From: Hymenobacter glacialis | GTDB lineage: Bacteria; Bacteroidota; Bacteroidia; Cytophagales; Hymenobacteraceae | Length of the DNA stretch: 63,497 nt | Direction of reading: 5' to 3' | NCBI RefSeq assembly: GCF_001816165.1 | Contig: NZ_MDZC01000048.1 | Location: forward strand, 1-63,497 | Shown here: positions 1 to 8,709 of the stretch, piece by piece | Numbering within the stretch: position 1 is the first letter of the stretch | How the letters are laid out: the number at the start of each line of letters is the position of its first letter | Made by a program: the position numbers and the translations under genes | The notes under the pieces: model-generated | The model's input: only the letters and a program-made list of their open reading frames with translations | The model's database searches: none | What the model was told of the DNA's origin: nothing

Positions 1-186
1 CAGCTTCTTCGATGGCCCGCATCACCTGCTCGGCCGTGAGCGTATCGGAACTCACTGTGAGCAGCTTATCGGGGTTGGCGGTGTCTACCTGCCAGTTGCC
101 GGCGCCGCGTGCTGGTTGAGCGTGGGCGTAACGGCCTTGATGCAGCCGCCGCAGTTGATGTTGGTTTTGAATTGAAGCTTGGTCAT
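1..186 (-). pseudogene. HMA-domain copper chaperone, partial and frameshifted
   Basis: The reverse strand starts at ATG 186 and reads MTKLQFKTNINCGGCIKAVT, with the CxxC metal site (residues 12-15) typical of heavy-metal-associated chaperones of the CopZ type. In this frame a TAG appears at 87-85. Shifting frame near 105-111 restores the family pattern (GAGNWQVDT, then TLTAEQVMRAIEEA) to the window edge, so one base seems missing in the GC-rich stretch. It lies downstream of the RND pump in the same direction and would hand Cu(I)-like ions to the efflux machinery. The shift could be a sequencing error or true decay. The gene continues beyond the left edge. Confidence 0.75.
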
Positions 187-350
187 AGCGAAAGAAGTTA
201 GTGGGGCCATTAGTAGCACCCAGTGAGCATTAAACGAAAAACCCGATGCAAAGGCTCCGGCAAAGGGCTACAGAATTGCGCCCCCAGCCTACACAATTTC
301 TCCACCCCCCTTCCTTCCCACGCCCCTAAATCAGGCGCAAAGAGTCGCCC

Positions 351-381
351 GGTAGAGATGCTTCGACAAGCTCAGCTTGAC
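351..381. repeat. Half copy of the TCATGCTGAGC palindromic repeat
   Basis: GGTAGAGATGCTTCG-ACAAGCTCAGC matches the right arm of the ~100-bp palindromes at 13.1, 27.2 and 32.9 kb, but no left arm is present. It sits between the RND pump and the HMA chaperone. The rest of 187-409 shows no gene. Confidence 0.7.
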
Positions 382-409
382 CGCCTTTTTTGCAACGGTT
401 ACGCACCAT

Positions 410-3400
410 TCAAACAGCCCGCTCCACCGGGTTCTGGTCGGCCGGGGGCGTGAAGGGCGACGCGTCCAGCTCCTGGGGGTGCGCGTCGAGGCCCACCTCC
501 TGGTGGGAAGCAAAGTACTGGGCCAACGCTTTTTCGCCCACCAGCCAAAACACTACCGGCGTTACGATGATGTCGAGGAAGGTAGAGCTGAGCAGGCCGC
601 CCAGAATCACGGTAGCCACGGGGTAGAGGATTTCCTTGCCCGGCGCGTCCTTGGCCAGCGTGAGCGGCACCAGGGCCAGCGCCGCCACCAGCGCCGTCAT
701 GAGCACCGGCACCAAGCGTTCCAGCGAGCCGCGGATAATCATGGGCATGCCGAACTTCTCGCCCTCGTGCTCCACGAGGTGGATGTAGTGCGAAATCATC
801 ATGATGCCGTTGCGCGAGGCAATGCCGGTGAGCGTGATGAAGCCCACCAGCGAGGCAATGCTAAACGTGCCGCCCGTGAGCAGCACCGCCACCACCGAGC
901 CGATGAGGGCCAGCGGAATGTTGAGCATAATCTGCCCCACCATCAGCCCCGACTTGAAGTGCGAGTACAGCACCAGAAAGATGCCGGCCAGCGAAAACAG
1001 ACTCAGCCACATAATTTTCTGCGAGGCCGACTGCTGGCTTTCGAACTGCCCGCCGTAAGTGAGGTAGTAGCCCGGCGGCAGCTTCACCTGCTGGCTTATT
1101 TTGGCCTGAATTTCCTGCACCGTGGAGCCTAGGTCGCGCTCGGCCACGTTGAGCGAGATGGTGATGCGGCGCTGGGTATTTTCGTGGTTGATGGTGTTGG
1201 GCCCCGGCTCGTAAATTATTTCCGCCACCTGGCTCACGGGTATCAGCGCGCCGCTGGGCGTTTCGATGCGGGTCTGGCTGATGGCGGCCATGTCGTTGCG
1301 CTGCTCCTCGGGCAGCTTCACCACCAGGTCGAAGCGCTTCTGGCCGTCGACCATCTGCGAGACGACGGTTCCTTGAAACAGCGTTTCCAGGTCGCGCACC
1401 AGCTCGCCGCGGCCCATGCCGTAGGCGCGCAGCGCGTCGTCTTTGGGCCGGATGAGCAGCTGCGGAATCTGCACCTGCTTTTCCACCTGCAGGTCCACCA
1501 CGCCGGGCACGGTGGCGGCGGCGTCGCGCACCTCGTTGGCGTAGCGGCGCAGCTCCAGCAAATCGTTGCCGAACACCTTGATGGCCACCTGGGCCCGCAC
1601 CCCACTCAGCAGGTGGTCGAGGCGGTGGGAAATGGGCTGGCCGATGTTCACGTTCACGCCCGTTATCAGGCTGAGCTTGTCGCGCATGTCGGCCAGAATC
1701 TCGTCGCGGCTGCGCATGGTTTTGCCCTCCTTCTCCAGCTCGGCTTCGGTCTTGAAGGCCACCTCGATTTCCGAGTTGTTCACCGATTCGGCGTGCTCGT
1801 CGAGCTCGGCGCGGCCGGTGCGGCGGGCCGTGTAGGCCACTTCCGGAATCTTGAGCATCTGCTGCTCGCCCAGCGTGCCCAGGCGGTTGCTTTCGGTGAG
1901 CGAGGTGCCGGCCGGGGCCGAGAAGTTTACCGTCAGCGAGCCTTCGTTGAAGGGCGGCAGAAACTCGGTGCCGAAGAAGGGCACCATGGCCACGGCCATC
2001 GCAAAGAGCAAAGCCGTGGACGTGAGCACCAGCTTAGGATGCCGCATGCCCCAGCCCAGCAGCCGGGTGTCCTTTTTCTTGAGCCAGCGCACCAGCCCAC
2101 CGTCGGTTTCGGGGTGGTCCATCTGCTTCATGCCGGGCAGCAGGTAGTAGCACAGCACCGGCGTTACCGTCAGCGAAACGAACAGCGAGGCCACGATGCT
2201 GGTGATGTAGGCAATGCCCAAGGGCGCGAAAATGCGGCCCTCCATGCCTTCCAGCGCGAATAGCGGCAGAAAAACCAGCACCACGATAATGGTGGCGTAC
2301 ACGATGGAGTTGCGCACCTCCGACGAGGCCGAATACACGACGCGCAGCACCGGTTGCGGGTCGGGCCGCTGCTTGTTTTCGCGCAGGCGCCGGTACACGT
2401 TTTCCACGTCCACAATGGCATCGTCGACCAGCTCGCCGATGGCAATGGCCAGCCCGCCCAGCGTCATGGTGTTGATACTGATGCCCGCCGCCTTGAACAC
2501 CAGCGCCGTAACCAGCAGCGAAAGCGGAATGGCGACCAGCGAAATAAACGTGGTCCGCACGTTCAGCAGGAAGGCAAACAGCACGATAACCACCAGAATG
2601 GCCCCGTCGCGCAGGGCTTCCTCCACGTTGGAAATCGAGGACTCGATGAACTCCGACTGCTTGAACAGGCGCGTGTTCACTTTCACGTCCTTGGGCAGCG
2701 AGGGCTGCAGCTCCACCAAGGCCTTTTCTACGGCTTCAGTCAAACCCACGGTAGCGGCGCCCGGCTGCTTCTCGATGCTCAGAATCACGGCGGGCTGGCC
2801 GTTTACGCTGCCATCGCCGCGCTTGAAGCGGGCCCCGAACTTCACATTGGCTACATCCGCCACGCGGATGGGCGACTGCGCGCGGTAGCCCACCACGATG
2901 TTCACAATATCCGCCACCGAGCGCAGACGGCCCAGGTTACGGATGAGCACTTCCGAGCCGTTGCGGTCAAAGAAGTTGCCGGTGGTGTTCAGGTTCGACT
3001 GGCGCAGGGCTTCTTCCACCTGGTTGGCCGTGAGGCCGGTGGCGTTCAGGCGGGGCATGTCCAGCAGCACCTGGTACTGCAGGTTGTCGCCGCCAATGGG
3101 GATAACCTGGGCAATGCCGGGAATGCTGAGCAGGCGCTGGCGCACCGTGTAGTTGGCCAGCGTGCGCAGGTCGGCGGCGTTGGTTTCCTTGCCGCCGGAC
3201 AGGCCCACGAGCATAATCTGGCCCATAACCGACGAAATGGGCCCCAGCACGGGCGTGATGCCCTGCGGCAGCTGCTCGCCGGTGGTCTGCAGCTTCTCGC
3301 TCACAATCTGGCGGGCCGTGAAAATGTCGGTGCCATAGTCGAACTCCACGAACACCATGCCCAGGCCGATAGCCGAGTTGGAGCGCACCGCCGACACGCC

Positions 3401-3631
3401 GGTGGCTCCGTTCAGGGCCGTTTCCACGGGCAGCGTCACCAGGGCCTCCACTTCCTCGGGGGCCATGCCGGGCGCTTCCAGAAACACCGTTACGCGGGGG
3501 CGGTCCAGGTCGGGCAGCACGTCCACCGGCAGCTGGTTGGCCGTGTAGGTGCCGGCAATGATAAGGCCCAGGGCAAAAGCCAGCATCAGCAGGCGGTTCT
3601 GCAGAGCAAAGCGGATTATCTTGTCAAGCAT
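410..3631 (-). CDS. Heavy-metal efflux RND pump, CzcA/CusA family
   Basis: The 1073-residue inner-membrane permease uses proton influx to drive periplasmic metal export together with the adaptor at 4263-5408 and the outer-membrane factor at 6008-7254. It starts MLDKIIRFALQNRLL, followed by the first transmembrane helix (about 12-30). The proton-relay helix reads AIAIGELVDDAIVDVEN (about 390-410) and the second half carries the matching FILTLTGIASRNGIM-type helix. The length is normal for HME-RND proteins. The periplasmic stretch near residue 605 reads RAELDEHAESVNNSEIEV, acidic and His-containing rather than methionine-rich, so the cargo is uncertain. The copper genes around it favour Cu/Ag, but divalent ions are possible. 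Confidence 0.93.
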   Translation of the reverse strand: MLDKIIRFALQNRLLMLAFALGLIIAGTYTANQLPVDVLPDLDRPRVTVFLEAPGMAPEEVEALVTLPVETALNGATGVSAVRSNSAIGLGMVFVEFDYGTDIFTARQIVSEKLQTTGEQLPQGITPVLGPISSVMGQIMLVGLSGGKETNAADLRTLANYTVRQRLLSIPGIAQVIPIGGDNLQYQVLLDMPRLNATGLTANQVEEALRQSNLNTTGNFFDRNGSEVLIRNLGRLRSVADIVNIVVGYRAQSPIRVADVANVKFGARFKRGDGSVNGQPAVILSIEKQPGAATVGLTEAVEKALVELQPSLPKDVKVNTRLFKQSEFIESSISNVEEALRDGAILVVIVLFAFLLNVRTTFISLVAIPLSLLVTALVFKAAGISINTMTLGGLAIAIGELVDDAIVDVENVYRRLRENKQRPDPQPVLRVVYSASSEVRNSIVYATIIVVLVFLPLFALEGMEGRIFAPLGIAYITSIVASLFVSLTVTPVLCYYLLPGMKQMDHPETDGGLVRWLKKKDTRLLGWGMRHPKLVLTSTALLFAMAVAMVPFFGTEFLPPFNEGSLTVNFSAPAGTSLTESNRLGTLGEQQMLKIPEVAYTARRTGRAELDEHAESVNNSEIEVAFKTEAELEKEGKTMRSRDEILADMRDKLSLITGVNVNIGQPISHRLDHLLSGVRAQVAIKVFGNDLLELRRYANEVRDAAATVPGVVDLQVEKQVQIPQLLIRPKDDALRAYGMGRGELVRDLETLFQGTVVSQMVDGQKRFDLVVKLPEEQRNDMAAISQTRIETPSGALIPVSQVAEIIYEPGPNTINHENTQRRITISLNVAERDLGSTVQEIQAKISQQVKLPPGYYLTYGGQFESQQSASQKIMWLSLFSLAGIFLVLYSHFKSGLMVGQIMLNIPLALIGSVVAVLLTGGTFSIASLVGFITLTGIASRNGIMMISHYIHLVEHEGEKFGMPMIIRGSLERLVPVLMTALVAALALVPLTLAKDAPGKEILYPVATVILGGLLSSTFLDIIVTPVVFWLVGEKALAQYFASHQEVGLDAHPQELDASPFTPPADQNPVERAV

Positions 3632-3722
3632 CGGTTAACAACAGAGGATGGGAGCCGTCAAATCGGCTGTTCGGCAGTAGGGGCGGCGCCTGGGTTTCCG
3701 CCCACCGGCGGGGGGTGCCGAT

Positions 3723-4241
3723 TTATTTCTTAACCCGGGGCGTCCGGGCCGAGGAGTGCGTGCTCATAATCTGCCACTGGCCGGCCGCGTTCTTGCGCAG
3801 CACCGATGTGGCCACGCCCCGGCGCACGATGGGCGCCTTGGCCTCCTTGTCCTTGGGGCCTTTCTTCAGCCCAATGGTGTAGGTATAGGTTTCGGTGGCA
3901 AAGGCGTAAGGCCCGTCCACCTGCACGGCGGCCTTATAGTCGCTGAAGTTGAAGGCGGCAAACTCCTTCAGCTCCGGGGCCAGGTGGTGGGCGGCGTAGT
4001 GCCGGTAAGTACCTTCCACACCGCCGGACTCAAACACCTGCGAGTTGGCCGTGAAGAGGCGTTGCGTACCCGTAGTATCCAGCTTCTCAACGGCCTGCTG
4101 GTACTGGCGCAGCACGTTTTTCACGGCCGTTTCCTCGGCCGATGATGCGGCCAATGATGCGGCGGGGGCCTGGGCCCGGGCGGTGGTCGAGGTCAGGCCC
4201 AGCACGGTGGCCAGGGCGGCAAAAGCAGCTAGATTCTTCAT
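3723..4241 (-). CDS. Secreted NTF2-like (SnoaL/DUF4440-type) protein
   Basis: The 172-residue protein has a clear N-terminal signal peptide ending near ARAQA (about 24). The mature part has the alpha+beta pattern of the NTF2-like fold: a helix with VLRQYQQAVEKLD, then FTANSQVFESGG and a final strand QWQIMSTHSSA. Members often bind small ligands or act as accessory periplasmic proteins; no catalytic function can be claimed. It lies between the adaptor (21 nt away) and the RND pump (91 nt away) in the same direction, so it is probably co-transcribed as an accessory of the efflux system. A related gene is often seen in Bacteroidota metal operons, which I recall but cannot check. Confidence 0.75.
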   Translation of the reverse strand: MKNLAAFAALATVLGLTSTTARAQAPAASLAASSAEETAVKNVLRQYQQAVEKLDTTGTQRLFTANSQVFESGGVEGTYRHYAAHHLAPELKEFAAFNFSDYKAAVQVDGPYAFATETYTYTIGLKKGPKDKEAKAPIVRRGVATSVLRKNAAGQWQIMSTHSSARTPRVKK

Positions 4242-4262
4242 GGGAAATAGTGGTTGAGGGAA

Positions 4263-5408
4263 TTACTGGTTGAGGTAAATGGACTTAAGCTGGTAGGTGC
4301 CGGCCGTTACCACCCGGTCGTTCTCGTTCACCTCGCCCTGCACCAGCACGGTTTGCTGGCCGTTCACGGCCCCCGGCTGCACGTAGCGAATCTTGAACCG
4401 CTCGGGCTCGGTGTGCACAAACACCACGGGCTTGCCGTTGAGGTCGGTGATGGCCGAAGTGGGCACCACCAGCTGGGGCTTGCCGCCGCCGGTCTGGCCC
4501 ACCACCTGCACGTTCACGGCCTGGCCGGCCCGGTAGGCACTGCCGTCGGTGGCATCCAGTTCCAGCACCAGCTGCCGGGCCTGATTCACGGGGTTGACCA
4601 CGTTGCTGAACACCACCAGCCGGGCTGGTACGCCCGCCTGGCCCTGCAGGCCCTCCACCCGGAAGGCGGCCCCTGGCGTGACCTTGGCCAAATCCTGGGC
4701 AAACACCTGGGCCTCCACGCGCAGCTTGCCGGGGTTGATGACCCGAAACAGCTCGTCGCCCTGACTGACCTGCTGGCCCACGGCGAGGTTGAACACGTCC
4801 ACGGTGCCGCTCACCGGCGAGGTGATGCTGACGCGGCGCTGGCCCGCCTGGCTGTTCTGAATACCGGCGTTCTGGCGGGCCTGACGCAGGCGCAGCTCGG
4901 CCGCCACCACGTCTTTGCGGGCGGCAATGTCGGCAATGCTTTGCAGGCGGTTGTAGTCCTGCTGAGCGGCGCGCAGCTCGGCCTGGGCGTTGGCCCGCTC
5001 GGTGCTGAGGCCGATTTGCTGGGTGGCATCCAGCGTCTGCTCGATGACGGCCAGCGTCTGGCCGGCGCGCACCTGCTGGCCTACTTGCGCGGCTAAGCTC
5101 ACAATGCGCCCGCTTTGCGGCACTACCACGCGGCCCTCGCCGCCCGCCGCCGCCGATACCGTGCCGTAGAGCGTGGCCCGGCTGTAGGTGGTAGAGTAAG
5201 CAGCGAGGTTGGTTTGCACCTGAAACAGGAACTGGCTTTCCTTGGGCAGCAGCACCTCATCGGTCAGGGCCACGCCGGTGCTGGCCTTGGCCTCGCCACC
5301 GTGGTCTTCGCCGCCGTGGGCCTGCACCAGGCCCGGGGGCGGCAGCAGCACGGTCAGCACCAGGCCGGCCGCGGCCGTAACGGCCAGAAATTTATGCTTG
5401 GTTTTCAT
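4263..5408 (-). CDS. Periplasmic adaptor of metal efflux, HlyD/CusB family
   Basis: I choose ATG 5408 (MKTKHKFLAVTAAAG) because it opens a signal peptide. The longer upstream reading is Arg/Pro/Cys-rich and overlaps the preceding gene. This gives 381 residues. After the signal peptide comes the His-rich HGGEDHGGE, shared with the next gene upstream and likely a metal-sampling segment. The body has the lipoyl half (GRVVVPQSGRIVSLAAQVGQ), an alpha-hairpin rich in Gln/Ala (RANAQAELRAAQQDYNRL), the second lipoyl half (SPVSGTVDVFNLAVGQQV) and beta-barrel domains. It bridges the RND pump and the outer-membrane factor. Its start overlaps the end of the gene at 5392-6006 by 17 nt, so translation is probably coupled. 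Confidence 0.92.
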   Translation of the reverse strand: MKTKHKFLAVTAAAGLVLTVLLPPPGLVQAHGGEDHGGEAKASTGVALTDEVLLPKESQFLFQVQTNLAAYSTTYSRATLYGTVSAAAGGEGRVVVPQSGRIVSLAAQVGQQVRAGQTLAVIEQTLDATQQIGLSTERANAQAELRAAQQDYNRLQSIADIAARKDVVAAELRLRQARQNAGIQNSQAGQRRVSITSPVSGTVDVFNLAVGQQVSQGDELFRVINPGKLRVEAQVFAQDLAKVTPGAAFRVEGLQGQAGVPARLVVFSNVVNPVNQARQLVLELDATDGSAYRAGQAVNVQVVGQTGGGKPQLVVPTSAITDLNGKPVVFVHTEPERFKIRYVQPGAVNGQQTVLVQGEVNENDRVVTAGTYQLKSIYLNQ

Positions 5409-6006
5409 ACACGGCAGGATTGGAGGTGGAAACAGGGGCGGCAGGGCGGCGGCGGCGCAGCAGCAGCACCGTGAGCCCGATGCCGAGCACGAAGGCCCCA
5501 AGTAGGGCCAGAATCGTTTTCCAGGAGGAAAAAAGCGCGGCGGCGGCCTCCGGAGCCGCCGCGGCCACGGGCAGTTTCTCGCCCACCTTAATGCCCTCGA
5601 GCAGCAGCAAATCGGCTTTGTCGCCGGCCACAACATTGACCGTGAAGCTGTAGGCCTTGTTGGCCGGAAACTGGCCTTCCACCAGGTAGATGCCCGGCTC
5701 CTGCTCCGTTATGGCCCACTTCAGACTGGCATCCTCCGGCGTGGTGAGCGTGAGCTTGGCCCCCTTGATGGGCACGTTGGTGGCATAGTCGGAAAGGAAC
5801 AGGCGCAGGTCGGCGGGTTGGCCACCTTCCAGCGGCTCGTAGCGCAGCAGCACCTCGAACTGCTCCGACAGCGCCGCCACCGAAAACGACGTCGCCCCGG
5901 CCGGGGTGCCGGCCTTGGGGCCGTCGCCGTGGTCTTCGCCCCCGTGGGCCTGGGCCGTGCTGCTCAGCAGCAGCAGGCCCAGCAGCAAAATCAGGAGTTG
6001 TTTCAT
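5392..6006 (-). CDS. Membrane-anchored HGGEDHG protein of the efflux operon
   Basis: From ATG 6006 the gene encodes 204 residues and begins one base after the stop of the TolC gene. It has a signal peptide (MKQLLILLLGLLLLSSTAQA), then HGGEDHGDG as in the adaptor, a beta-rich domain of about 130 residues (FEVLLRYEPLEGGQPADLRL), one transmembrane helix (about 165-187) and a short basic cytoplasmic tail with LLRRRRP. The shared His-rich N-terminus and overlapping genes suggest it works with the adaptor, perhaps in metal delivery. I do not recognise a named family. Confidence 0.8.
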   Translation of the reverse strand: MKQLLILLLGLLLLSSTAQAHGGEDHGDGPKAGTPAGATSFSVAALSEQFEVLLRYEPLEGGQPADLRLFLSDYATNVPIKGAKLTLTTPEDASLKWAITEQEPGIYLVEGQFPANKAYSFTVNVVAGDKADLLLLEGIKVGEKLPVAAAAPEAAAALFSSWKTILALLGAFVLGIGLTVLLLRRRRPAAPVSTSNPAVYENQA

Positions 6007-6007
6007 G

Positions 6008-7254
6008 TTATTCACCCCGCAGGTAGTTAAGTTCGATGAGAGCCTGACGGTAGTCACGGATGGTAGTCAGGTAGGTATTTTGAATGGCAAAGGCCTGGTT
6101 GAGGCTCTGAATCAGGACCAGATAGCTGATTTCGCCGGCCCGGAACAGGCGCTGTGACTGGCTGATGATGGCCCCCGACTGCGGCACGCCGGTCTGCTCG
6201 TAGTAGCCCAGCGAGGCCGAGAACTTGCGCGTATCGGCCAGCGCCTGCTCGTAGAGGCTGCTCAACTCCAGGCGCTGGGTTTGCAGCTGGTAGCCGGCCG
6301 CCTCGCTGCGGGCCGTGGCCGCCTGCAGCTGCGAGCGGTAGGTCCAGAACCACACGGGCACCGACACGCCAAACTGGAAGCGGTAACGGGTGGGCGAATC
6401 CGCGAAGCCCTGGTTCTGGTACCCCACCGTGAGCGCGGCGTGCGCCGGGCCCGCACCAGACTGATGCCCGACTGGCTCAGGGCCACGTTCTGGGTGGCGG
6501 CCGCCAGCGTGGGGCTGCGCACCAGCGCCGCGCTGTCTTCGGTGGGCAGGCCGCTGAGCAGCGCCCCACCCGTTTGCACCAGCTCCGGACCACTGCGGCG
6601 CAGGTCGGTGCTGGCAGTGAAAGCGGCCGTGGGCTGGCCCAGCAGCAAACCCAGGCGGCGCTGGGCGGCGCGCAAGTCGGCGGTGGCCTGCAGCAGCTGC
6701 ACGGCTACCTGTCGGGCTTCGGCTTCGGTGCTGATGCGCTGCAGCGAGGTTATTTCGCCGGCCGCAAACAGCCGCTCGGTAGCCACCCGCAGCGCCTGGT
6801 ACAGGCTGTCCTGGTAGGTGAGCTGCCGTATTTGGGCCTCGGCAAACTGCAGGCTCAGGTAAGCCAGCCGGGTATCGCGCAGCACCGTGGCCCGGCTCAC
6901 CTCGCGGTTGCGCTCGGCCAGACTGATGCCCGCCTCCGCCACCTGGCGCTGGCGCCGGTACACGTTTGGAAAGTCAATGGTCTGCACCACGCCCGGGGCC
7001 CACCGCTCGCCCGAAGGGGCCGAGAACAGCAGGTCCGGGTTGGCCGGCGCAAACGAGCCCCGTTTCAGGGCGCGTTGCTCCTCCACCTCGCGGTCGGACT
7101 GCCGCAGGCGTGGGTGGCGGCGCAGGCTCCGGGCTTCGGCGCTGTCGAGACCGATGACGGTTTGGGCCTCGGCAGCCTCCCGCCACGGCCCCTGCAGTAG
7201 CAGAGCCAGTACCAGCAGCCAACGAGGCCCGCGTTTCAATTCAAAATACGTCAT
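6008..7254 (-). pseudogene. Outer-membrane efflux factor, TolC/CzcC family, frameshifted
   Basis: The reading starts at ATG 7254 (MTYFELKRG) with a signal peptide and runs as a TolC-type helical protein (ALRVATERLFAAGEITSLQRISTEAEARQ) to about residue 268. It then loses the family pattern near 6445-6450. The next frame continues it as AHAALTVGYQNQGF and FGVSVPVWFW to the stop at 6008. One missing G in the CCCGGCG stretch explains both pieces; joined, they give about 415 residues, normal for CzcC/CusC. The protein would be the outer-membrane channel of the pump. If the shift is real the tripartite pump is broken; if it is a base-calling error the gene is intact. Confidence 0.88.
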
Positions 7255-7278
7255 AAAATCAGGTTAGGGCCCACCAAT

Positions 7279-7310
7279 GGGCCGCCCGCCGTTGCAGCAG
7301 CGGACGGCCC
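7279..7310. other. Intercistronic GC-rich hairpin
   Basis: GGGCCGCCCGCCG pairs with CAGCGGACGGCCC across a 6-base loop, with two G-T or mismatched positions. No T-run follows in either direction. It lies between the His-rich protein gene and the TolC gene, where it could protect or process the operon mRNA. Confidence 0.35.
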
Positions 7311-7359
7311 GGGGCGGAAAAGGCCCGGACGCCAAGCGTCCGAAAACCGGCGCGGTCAA

Positions 7360-7911
7360 CTACTTTTTCACCAGGGCCATGCCGCACTTCGGGCATGCGC
7401 CGGGCTTGTCGCTGGCGCTGCCTTCGCACTGCATGGGGCACTGGTAAGCGGCACCCACTGCTTTGCCGGTTTTAGCCGCCGCGTCGAGCTTTTCGAACCG
7501 GGCCGACAGCGACTTGCCCTTGGCTTTCAGGCTGACAATGGCCGTGCGCACGGTAATGCCGGCCGGAACCTGCGCCACCAGGTGGTCGCCGGCGGGCGTG
7601 AGGGCGGCGGTGCTGGTTTTGCCGGCCGTGGTCAGCAGCATCACCGTGCCGGTGGTGCCGGTGGGGGCCATCGTGGCTTCGTTGGCATCGAGCAGGTACA
7701 CGTGTACTTCGCCGGCCTGCTGCACCAGCTCCAAATGGTAGGCGCCGGCCGTCCGGACTACGCCCCCGTGGGGCGACTGGTGGGCGTGGGTTTCGCCGGC
7801 TGCTTTATGGCCGTGCGCGGCTGCGCCAGGCTTGTGGCTGTGCTGGGCCTGGGCCGAGAAAGAAGCGGTGGCCACGAGCGCGGCGGCGAGGAGGATTCGG
7901 GAAAATTTCAT
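7360..7911 (-). CDS. Periplasmic His-rich protein with CxxCGM metal-binding tail
   Basis: The 183-residue protein has a signal peptide (to about residue 22), a His-rich stretch (HSHKPGAAAHGHKAAGETHAH), a beta-sandwich-like middle and a C-terminal YQCPMQCEG...CPKCGMALVKK. That tail is the four-Cys heavy-metal-binding motif seen at the ends of CusB-like adaptors and P1B ATPases. It probably binds or buffers copper in the periplasm. It sits between the DUF305 gene and TolC in the leftward operon. The Cys-x3-Cys first pair deviates from the usual CPMHP form. Confidence 0.82.
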   Translation of the reverse strand: MKFSRILLAAALVATASFSAQAQHSHKPGAAAHGHKAAGETHAHQSPHGGVVRTAGAYHLELVQQAGEVHVYLLDANEATMAPTGTTGTVMLLTTAGKTSTAALTPAGDHLVAQVPAGITVRTAIVSLKAKGKSLSARFEKLDAAAKTGKAVGAAYQCPMQCEGSASDKPGACPKCGMALVKK

Positions 7912-7958
7912 GAGTAAGGGGAAAGTGGGTTTAGGGAAAAAGCAGGAAATGCGGAAGG

Positions 7959-8663
7959 CTACATTTTATCGGCATTCTGGGCGTGCCAGGTCTTGAAGGC
8001 ATCTATTTCCTTCTGCTGAGTGGCTATCATCTTCTCCGCCATGGCCTTGAGCTTGCTGTCTTTGCCGTGGGTTACTTCGGCTTTGGCCATGTCCATGGCG
8101 CTCTGGTGGTGCGTGGTCATCAGCATGTTGAAGTTCATGTCCGGGTTGGCCACGGTGGCAGGCATATGCTGCATCATGGTCGTCATCGACATCTTCATCT
8201 GGGCCGTGAACGGGTCGTTCAGGTCCTGGGGCTGGTAGTTGGTGGGGGCATTGTCGAGGCGGGTGGCCACGGCTTCCAACTCCCCAATTTCCTGCTGCTG
8301 GTCGGCTTTGATTTTCTCGGCCATCTGACGCATGGTGGCGTCTTTGCCGTCGCGCAGCTGAATGTCGGCCATGGCCACCGCGCCTTTGTGGTGCTCCAGC
8401 ATCATGTGGGCAAAGTCGTGGTCGGTGTTGCCCTTCATCTTCATGGCGTCCATCTTGGCCATCATCTCATCCATCGAGGCCTTCAGGGGCGAGTCGCCAG
8501 CCGTTGTGGAGTGGTCCATGGTGGAATGGTCCATCGGGGCCGTGTCGCCGGCCGCGCCGTTTTCAGTGGCGGCGGTAGTGTCCGTGGCGGTTTTGGTATC
8601 GCAGCTGCTCAGCAGCAGAGTGCCGGAGCATAGCAGGGCGCAAAAAATGGCTTGGGTTTTCAT
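7959..8663 (-). CDS. DUF305 lipoprotein, duplicated ferritin-like domain
   Basis: The 234-residue protein has a lipobox LLLSSC (Cys 20) and Met/His-rich repeats MDHSTMDHST in the linker. Two copies of the DUF305 motif follow: FAHMMLEHHKGAVAMA (about 83-98) and FNMLMTTHHQSAMDMA (about 178-193), each followed by a QQQEI/QQKEI helix. DUF305 proteins are four-helix bundles common in copper-resistance loci; the HH and Met pairs probably bind metal. It is anchored in a membrane facing the periplasm or cell surface. The next gene downstream starts 48 nt away. Confidence 0.9.
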   Translation of the reverse strand: MKTQAIFCALLCSGTLLLSSCDTKTATDTTAATENGAAGDTAPMDHSTMDHSTTAGDSPLKASMDEMMAKMDAMKMKGNTDHDFAHMMLEHHKGAVAMADIQLRDGKDATMRQMAEKIKADQQQEIGELEAVATRLDNAPTNYQPQDLNDPFTAQMKMSMTTMMQHMPATVANPDMNFNMLMTTHHQSAMDMAKAEVTHGKDSKLKAMAEKMIATQQKEIDAFKTWHAQNADKM

Positions 8664-8709
8664 GGGTTCAGGGAAGTGGCGAAGGAAAAAACGCGGTTGG
8701 AAAGGCTGC

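Noticed and set aside
377..1132. Long plus-strand reading frame opposite the RND pump
   Set aside because: It is antisense to a clear pump gene and His/Gln/Arg-rich as expected from the complement of GC-rich codons.
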